The notes below the pieces were generated by a model. It was not told the DNA's origin. It ran no database searches and worked only from the letters and a program-made list of their open reading frames with translations. The position numbers and the translations under genes are program-made. Positions 5,919 to 9,599 of a DNA stretch of 9,599 nt are shown here, piece after piece (the stretch's first letter is position 1; each line of letters begins with the position of its first letter). The DNA comes from JAQBDA01 sp041301185 (GTDB lineage: Bacteria > Chloroflexota > Anaerolineae > Anaerolineales > UBA4823), in assembly GCA_041301185.1 (NCBI GenBank), contig JBFYSV010000101.1, positions 1 to 9,599 of the forward strand, in the 5' to 3' direction.

Positions 5919-7295
5919 ATGGCATTGAAAACTGGATACCAAAACCGATCGATCAGCGAGCTGCACGGGACCATCCGGGGTAAGGTGATCACGCCGGGTG
6001 ATGCAGGCTACGATGCGGCGCGGCAAGTCTTTTACGGCGGGATCGATTATCGTCCGGCGGTCATCGTCCAGGCTGCCGATGAGCAAGACGTTCAGCAAAC
6101 CATCTCGTTTGCCAGTCAGAGTGGGATGGAGCTGGCTGTCCGCAGCGGCGGGCACAGCCCTGCCGGGCATAGTGTTTCCGATGGAGGCATTGTGCTCGAT
6201 CTGAGGAATATGCGCGGCCTGGAAATTGATGCACAAGAGCGCACAGCCTGGGTGCAAACCGGGATGACAGCCGGGGAGTACACCACGGCAGCGGCAGAGC
6301 ACGGGCTGGCAACCCCGTTTGGCGATACTGCCTCGGTGGGCATTGGCGGGATCACCCTGAGCGGCGGGGTGGGCTACCTGGTGCGCAAGTACGGCCTGAC
6401 GATCGACAGCCTGCTGAGGGCGGAGGTGGTTACTGCGGACGGTCAATTGCTGCGCGCAGATGCGGACCACCACTCCGAACTGTTCTGGGCGCTGCGCGGC
6501 GGGGGAGGCAACTTTGGCGTAGCCACCCGCTTTCAATTCCGCCTGCACCCGGTGGAGCACGTGGCGGGCGGCATGCTGATCTTACCGGGAAATGCCGAGA
6601 CGATTGCCGCCTTTATGGACGCGGCGCAGTCTGCACCGGACGAGCTTTCGGCGATTGCCAATATCATGCCTGCCCCGCCGATGCCTTTCGTGCCGGTTGA
6701 GCATCACGGCAAGCTGATCATCATGGCGCTGATGGTGTATGCCGGGGAGATAGAGGCCGGAGAGCAAGCCCTGGCCCGCTTCAGGGCGCTGGCTGAGCCG
6801 CTGGCAGACATGCTGAGACCGATGCACTACCCAGAGATCTACCTGCCGGAGGACGAGTCATACCACCCCACGGCGGTTGCCCGCACCATGTTCATGGATC
6901 GGGTGGACCGCAGCGTGGCGGATACGATTCTCCGCTATCTGGAAGCTTCGGATGCCTCGCTGCGCGTGGCGCAGCTGCGCGCCCTGGGCGGAGCAATGGC
7001 CCGGGTGCCCTCTGAGGCGACCGCCTTTGCCCACCGCGCCAGCCGGATTATGGTGAACGTGGCAGCATTCTATGATGGGGAAGCCGACAAGCCCGCCCGC
7101 CAGGCGTGGGTGGACGATTTCGCGGCGGCCCTCAGCCAGGATGATCAGGGGGTGTATGTTGGCTTTTTGGGCGATGAGGGTCCGGGGCGCCTGCGGGCTG
7201 CCTACCCAGGGACCACCTGGGAGCGCCTGAGAGCCATCAAAAGCCGCTACGATCCGGGCAACCTGTTCCGCCGCAACCAGAATATTGTGCCATAG
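5919..7295 (+). CDS. FAD-linked oxidoreductase with BBE C-terminus (berberine-bridge/6-HDNO type)
   Basis: A 458-residue flavin oxidase of the PCMH/VAO fold. RSGGHSPAGHS starts at residue 75, and H79 is the expected site of 8-alpha-histidyl FAD attachment. The FAD loop GDTASVGIGGITLSGGVGY lies at 135-153, the substrate-domain entry FWALRGGGGNFGVATRF follows, and a BBE tail (YPGTTWERLRAIKSRYDPGNLFRRNQNI) ends the protein. In bicovalent relatives a Cys occupies the place that is Thr137 here, so FAD is probably held by one covalent bond. Relatives oxidise sugars, alkaloids or polyketides with O2; the substrate is unknown. AGGAGG at 5907-5912 is well placed. It follows the YdeI-like gene after 51 bases. 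A long open frame on the opposite strand (5460-6560) is a shadow. Confidence 0.9.
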   Translation: MALKTGYQNRSISELHGTIRGKVITPGDAGYDAARQVFYGGIDYRPAVIVQAADEQDVQQTISFASQSGMELAVRSGGHSPAGHSVSDGGIVLDLRNMRGLEIDAQERTAWVQTGMTAGEYTTAAAEHGLATPFGDTASVGIGGITLSGGVGYLVRKYGLTIDSLLRAEVVTADGQLLRADADHHSELFWALRGGGGNFGVATRFQFRLHPVEHVAGGMLILPGNAETIAAFMDAAQSAPDELSAIANIMPAPPMPFVPVEHHGKLIIMALMVYAGEIEAGEQALARFRALAEPLADMLRPMHYPEIYLPEDESYHPTAVARTMFMDRVDRSVADTILRYLEASDASLRVAQLRALGGAMARVPSEATAFAHRASRIMVNVAAFYDGEADKPARQAWVDDFAAALSQDDQGVYVGFLGDEGPGRLRAAYPGTTWERLRAIKSRYDPGNLFRRNQNIVP

Positions 7296-7330
7296 GATGC
7301 TTTGCGCAGTCCGCTCTTTAGAAATGGAAT

Positions 7331-7410
7331 TGTCGTTGCGAGCCGTTTTTTGGCGAAGCAACCTTAGGGATTTTCAGGAGATTGCTTCGCGAGGTGCGCT
7401 CGCAATGACA
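7331..7410. repeat. Interspersed repeat of the TCATTGCGAG/CTCGCAATGA type
   Basis: Outer arms TGTCGTTGCGAGC (7331-7343) and GCTCGCAATGACA (7398-7410) pair with one G-T position. Inner arms GCGAAGCAA (7353-7361) and TTGCTTCGC (7382-7390) are perfect. This outline, CATTGCGAGC...GCGAAGCAATC...GCTCGCAATGAC, is a well-known intergenic repeat found in many unrelated bacteria. It sits between the FAD oxidase and the DUF2277 gene and may form a stable RNA hairpin that tunes read-through or mRNA decay. Confidence 0.75.
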
Positions 7411-7459
7411 GAAGGAGACTTGACCGGTCTGGGGTGCAAGTGAAACCAAGGAGCTGCCC

Positions 7460-7729
7460 ATGTGCAGGAATATCAAGACCCTCTATAACTTCGAGCCACC
7501 AGCAACCGAGGATGAGATCCGCCTCGCCGCTTTGCAGTACGTGCGTAAGATCAGCGGCTTCAACCGGCCTTCTAAGGTGAATGAAGCTGCCTTCCAGGAC
7601 GCAGTGAACCGGATTGCGGCGATTTCCGCCAGTTTTCTGGATGAGCTGACGACCGAGGCGGCGCCGAAAGACCGCCTCGAGCAGGCAGCGAAGGCTCGCG
7701 CCCAGGCCACCCGGCGGTTTTCCGGTTAA
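7460..7729 (+). CDS. DUF2277 family protein
   Basis: An 89-residue soluble protein that matches DUF2277 along its length: MCRNIKTLYNFEPPAT at the start, ALQYVRKISGFNRPSK in the middle, and an Arg/Ala-rich end. The family is short and its function is unknown. The conserved Cys2 and the RKISGF-RPS block are the features most worth noting. AAGGAG at 7448-7453 sets the start. It is the last gene of the plus-strand run, 164 bases after the oxidase and behind a repeat, so it could be either the tail of the operon or separately expressed. I see no good promoter of its own. Confidence 0.85.
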   Translation: MCRNIKTLYNFEPPATEDEIRLAALQYVRKISGFNRPSKVNEAAFQDAVNRIAAISASFLDELTTEAAPKDRLEQAAKARAQATRRFSG

Positions 7730-7826
7730 ACGACTGGCAGTCCGGCGCAAACGGGGGCTGGCTGGACAACCAGATCAATTTCCAGTAGATGATTTGTAAG
7801 ATAGTAAGAGCCCTGCCCAGGCGTGA

Positions 7827-8231
7827 TCAGTACGTGACAACCCGCGGCAATGCCTTAGCCTGGTCCACCCAGCTTTCCACCTGAACCCGGGTTGGGAGCT
7901 GGCGGACGAGCTTCTTCTGGGCGTTGACCTTCTCCAGGGCTTCGTACAGGTTGGCGGGGTTGCGCTGGGCCAGCTCGGGGACGGTATCCACGCCGGCTTC
8001 TTCCAGCAGGTCGGAGTATTCCTCGCCGATGCCCTTGACGCGGAACAAATCAGCCAGGTTGACCCACTCCAGGATCAGCTTCTCGCTGATGCCGGTCTTC
8101 TCTGCCAACTCCTGGCGACCCTTGGGGGTGACGCCGGCCTCAAGCAGCTTTTCGATTGAGCGAACGCCAGCCGTTTTCAAGGCCTGGGCGTATTTCTCAC
8201 CGATGCCTTCGATCTTTAGCAAGCTTGCCAT
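7827..8231 (-). CDS. DUF4332 protein with two helix-hairpin-helix motifs
   Basis: A 134-residue protein. Two helix-hairpin-helix units are visible: IEGIGEKYAQALKTAGV (7-23) and VKGIGEEYSDLLEEAGV (65-81), each followed by helices (SIEKLLEAG and TVPELAQR). This duplicated layout is DUF4332. HhH units usually grip the DNA backbone without sequence preference, so a role in DNA binding or repair is plausible but unproven. On the minus strand an AAGGAGA lies about 8 bases ahead of the ATG at 8231, and a near-perfect promoter is 48 bases further upstream. It is convergent with DUF2277; the 97 bases between them show only weak hairpins and no clear terminator. Confidence 0.88.
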   Translation of the reverse strand: MASLLKIEGIGEKYAQALKTAGVRSIEKLLEAGVTPKGRQELAEKTGISEKLILEWVNLADLFRVKGIGEEYSDLLEEAGVDTVPELAQRNPANLYEALEKVNAQKKLVRQLPTRVQVESWVDQAKALPRVVTY

Positions 8232-8278
8232 AGGTTTATCTCCTTGATTGTGGTTTATTGTGGGATGGTTATGAGATA

Positions 8279-8307
8279 ATTATATGAGCAAACGCGGCTT
8301 GTGGCAA
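8279..8307 (-). promoter_or_regulatory. Sigma70-type promoter of the DUF4332 gene
   Basis: Read on the minus strand, -35 TTGCCA (8307-8302) and -10 TATAAT (8284-8279) are 17 bases apart. Transcription would begin near 8272, giving a leader of about 40 bases that contains the AAGGAGA ribosome-binding site. Confidence 0.8.
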
Positions 8308-8325
8308 TAACTGTATCGTTAGTGT

Positions 8326-8370
8326 TAGAGACGCAGCGTGCGTAGAGACGCAGCATGCTGCGTCTCTACG
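8326..8370. repeat. Perfect 30-bp palindrome plus an extra half-copy
   Basis: 8341-8370 is a perfect palindrome with arm CGTAGAGACGCAGCA and no loop. A further half unit, TAGAGACGCAGCGTG, lies directly before it at 8326-8340. GTAGAGACGC..GCGTCTCTAC palindromes are widespread intergenic repeats in cyanobacteria and other phyla. This one starts 7 bases after the stop of the membrane-protein gene and could also stop or stabilise that minus-strand transcript, though no T-run follows. Confidence 0.75.
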
Positions 8371-8377
8371 TGATTAT

Positions 8378-8881
8378 TTATTTACACCACGGTTCAGACA
8401 AGGGACCGCCAAAATCGCTGCGCACAATCTTCCAGTGGCGCCAGGGCACTTCGCTGGCGATGCCGTCCAGGATGATCTGGGCGGTGTGCTGCTCTCCATC
8501 GGGGCAGGATAGCTCCACCGTAGCGGTCCACCAGAAGCGTCCTTGCGGCGGGTTCATGTTGGGGTTGAGCGTGATTTCATCGATCTGGTAGGGCGTACCC
8601 CACAGGCGGGACAGGCAGATCTCGGAGCAGCCGGAGGCCACATCCAGGTAAGCCAGGTGGTGCCAGCAAGCGGCCGCGGTATTGGCATCGCCCTGTGCCA
8701 CGGCTGTTGTAAAGCTGTTGATCACCGATTCGGGCTGGCGGTCGAAGCTGCGGGTGCAGGTATCCCGGAAGACGGAGTACACCCCAAACGCGGCGCAGCC
8801 CAGCACCAGCACGATCACACCCAGGAGGATGAGCAGGCGCGTGCGGCGGGCAGATTGCTCACGATAGTAGGTGTCGGACAT
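8378..8881 (-). CDS. Small membrane-anchored protein, Cys-rich outer domain (possibly NTF2-like)
   Basis: A 167-residue protein of unrecognised family. Residues 1-15 are polar with RRTR, then 16-38 form one hydrophobic segment, leaving about 125 residues outside the cell. The segment contains LVLGC, with Cys29, which satisfies a lipobox pattern, so it could be a lipoprotein rather than a TM-anchored protein. The start of the outer part, SVINSFTTAVAQGDANTAAACW, resembles the first helices of NTF2-like/DUF4878-type domains, which is only a suggestion. Seven Cys in total, six of them outside the hydrophobic segment or at its end, could form disulfides. No Shine-Dalgarno sequence precedes the ATG at 8881; the promoter position points to a leaderless mRNA. 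It is divergent from padR. Confidence 0.75.
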   Translation of the reverse strand: MSDTYYREQSARRTRLLILLGVIVLVLGCAAFGVYSVFRDTCTRSFDRQPESVINSFTTAVAQGDANTAAACWHHLAYLDVASGCSEICLSRLWGTPYQIDEITLNPNMNPPQGRFWWTATVELSCPDGEQHTAQIILDGIASEVPWRHWKIVRSDFGGPLSEPWCK

Positions 8882-8887
8882 GAGGGT

Positions 8888-8916
8888 ATTATATTAGGTT
8901 TGAGGGCAGGATTCAA
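8888..8916 (-). promoter_or_regulatory. Promoter of the membrane-protein gene, implying a leaderless mRNA
   Basis: Read on the minus strand, -35 TTGAAT (8916-8911) and -10 TATAAT (8893-8888) are exactly 17 bases apart. Only six bases (ACCCTC) separate -10 from the ATG at 8881, so transcription should start at or next to the A of the start codon. Confidence 0.7.
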
Positions 8917-8936
8917 GGGAATTGGCGAATTAATAC

Positions 8937-8965
8937 TTGACAAATATAGTCTTATTTGCTATTAT
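8937..8965 (+). promoter_or_regulatory. Sigma70-type promoter of padR
   Basis: -35 TTGACA (8937-8942) and -10 TATTAT (8960-8965) have a 17-base spacer. The start near 8972 gives a leader of about 46 bases. Its -35 lies 20 bases from the -35 of the divergent membrane-protein promoter, so one bound regulator could affect both. Confidence 0.78.
8941..8958. promoter_or_regulatory. Operator candidate CAAATA-N6-TATTTG (copy 2)
   Basis: CAAATA-TAGTCT-TATTTG is the same 6+6 dyad as at 1043-1060, at the same distance from both promoter boxes, while the six centre bases differ. A second, shorter dyad TATATC-N7-GATATA follows at 8978-8996. The position suggests autorepression by the PadR protein encoded just downstream. 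Confidence 0.55.
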
Positions 8966-9017
8966 ATCCATAGCGATTATATCCGTTACAGATATATGTA
9001 TAAATCAGGAGGTGAAA

Positions 9018-9377
9018 ATGACAAATTCTACGCTGATGCCCGAGGGGCTGTTACCGCTAACCCCGGCAGTGTTCAATATCCTGCTGGCGCTGGCAGATGG
9101 CGAGAAACACGGCTATGCCATCATGCTGGAGGTGGAGCAGATCACCCAGGGGGAGGTCAAGATGGGGCCGGGCACTTTATACGGCTCGATCAAGCGCATG
9201 CTGGTAGCCGGGTTGATCGAGGAATGCGACGAGCGTCCCGACCCGCTGCTGGACGATGAGCGCCGGCGCTATTACCGGCTGAGCGGGCTGGGACAAAAGG
9301 TGCTACATGCGGAAGCCGAGCGGTTGTCACGCCAGGTGATGGTCGCCCGGCTGAAGCATGTCTTGAATATCACCTGA
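9018..9377 (+). CDS. PadR-family transcriptional regulator
   Basis: A 119-residue winged-helix protein. The PadR hallmarks are LLALADGEKHGYAIM (22-36, first helices), MGPGTLYGSIKRMLVAGLI (49-67, recognition helix) and RRRYYRLSGLG (82-92, wing). After it come one C-terminal helix for dimerisation, making it a short, PadR-s2-like member. Such proteins repress efflux or stress genes and often themselves, and release DNA on binding a small hydrophobic compound. AGGAGGTG at 9007-9014, five bases from the ATG, is a very strong ribosome-binding site. The permease-type gene begins 10 bases after its stop, an arrangement common for PadR regulators. Confidence 0.93.
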   Translation: MTNSTLMPEGLLPLTPAVFNILLALADGEKHGYAIMLEVEQITQGEVKMGPGTLYGSIKRMLVAGLIEECDERPDPLLDDERRRYYRLSGLGQKVLHAEAERLSRQVMVARLKHVLNIT

Positions 9378-9387
9378 GGAGGCGGCT

Positions 9388-9599
9388 ATGCGGGAGAATG
9401 CACAAAGCTCGTCGTGGGTAACGTTTTCGGTGCGATTTTACCAGGGTCTTATCCGGGCGTACCCAGCGGGCTTTCGCTACGAATACGCTGTAGCCATGCA
9501 GCAGGTCTTTCGCGACTGCGTCTTGCGGGCATATCAGGATGGCGGGACTAAAGCTTTGCTCGGTCTATGGATGCGCACGGGGTCAGATTTTCTCAAGTC
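9388..9599 (+). CDS. Permease-prefix-type membrane protein, 5' part only
   Basis: The frame begins at ATG 9388 after AGGAGG (9377-9382) and is open to the window edge (70 codons). It carries LIRAYPAGFRYEYAVAMQQVF, the YP..FR..Y...M...F outline of the N-terminal prefix of MacB-like ABC permeases and related PadR-linked membrane proteins. Family knowledge predicts an N-terminal soluble prefix followed by membrane segments beyond the edge. With only the prefix visible it could be either a full ABC permease or a small membrane protein. It overlaps in expression with padR, being 10 bases downstream. Confidence 0.75.
   Translation, partial: MRENAQSSSWVTFSVRFYQGLIRAYPAGFRYEYAVAMQQVFRDCVLRAYQDGGTKALLGLWMRTGSDFLK

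Noticed and set aside
5460..6560. 366-codon open frame on the minus strand
   Set aside because: It lies opposite the clearly recognisable YdeI-like and FAD oxidase genes, has low-complexity composition and no family motifs; it is a shadow caused by GC-rich codons.
7730..7826. Bidirectional terminator between DUF2277 and DUF4332
   Set aside because: Only short dyads such as GACTG-G-CAGTC are seen and there is no T-run on either strand.
7331..8370. CRISPR array
   Set aside because: The repeats are palindromic singletons of different families, with no regular repeat-spacer pattern and no cas gene.
8543..9259. 238-codon open frame on the plus strand
   Set aside because: It runs across the membrane-protein gene (opposite strand), both promoters and the first part of padR in another frame, and looks like no family.

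Overview
The window looks like chromosomal DNA of a moderately GC-rich bacterium, most likely a member of the Chloroflexota (Anaerolineae-like). The pointers are the mix of families (deazaflavin/F420-type nitroreductase, beta-propeller plus MoaD pair, DUF2277, DUF4332, PadR next to a permease-type protein), GC-rich genes behind AT-rich sigma70-type promoters, and several short intergenic palindromic repeats. The taxon is an inference from gene content, not proven.

Layout. At the left edge a minus-strand gene seems to start at 34 and leave the window. It is preceded by a good promoter overlapped by a 16-bp palindrome. A plus-strand DDN/F420-type nitroreductase family gene follows (264-755). 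The stretch 756-1174 has no gene. It holds a perfect 15-bp stem followed by a T-run (probable terminator), a hairpin, a 71-bp MITE-like inverted repeat, and then a strong promoter (TTGACA-17-TAGAAT). From 1175 to 7729 eight genes run in the same direction with mostly short gaps: an Asp-box beta-propeller protein, a MoaD/ThiS-like ubiquitin-fold protein (ATGA overlap, C-terminal Gly-Gly), a stand-alone 5'-3' exonuclease, a YciI-like protein, a 12-TM MFS exporter, a DUF1905/YdeI protein, a BBE-type FAD-linked oxidase, and DUF2277. A repeat of the TCATTGCGAG type separates the last two.

On the minus strand lie a two-helix-hairpin-helix DUF4332 protein (7827-8231) with its own promoter, and a small membrane-anchored protein (8378-8881) whose promoter suggests a leaderless mRNA. 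A perfect 30-bp palindrome sits between them. The right end is a PadR regulator (9018-9377) followed at once by the start of a permease-type membrane protein (9388 to the edge).

The most interesting signal is regulatory. The promoter of the eight-gene run and the promoter of padR carry the same dyad, CAAATA-N6-TATTTG, at the same place between -35 and -10. This suggests that the PadR protein represses both itself and the run, tying an efflux/oxidase/stress-type gene set to the PadR-permease cassette. The beta-propeller/MoaD pair at the head of the run is the best candidate for an unexplained functional module. Nothing here resembles a CRISPR array, tRNA, rRNA or transposase gene.
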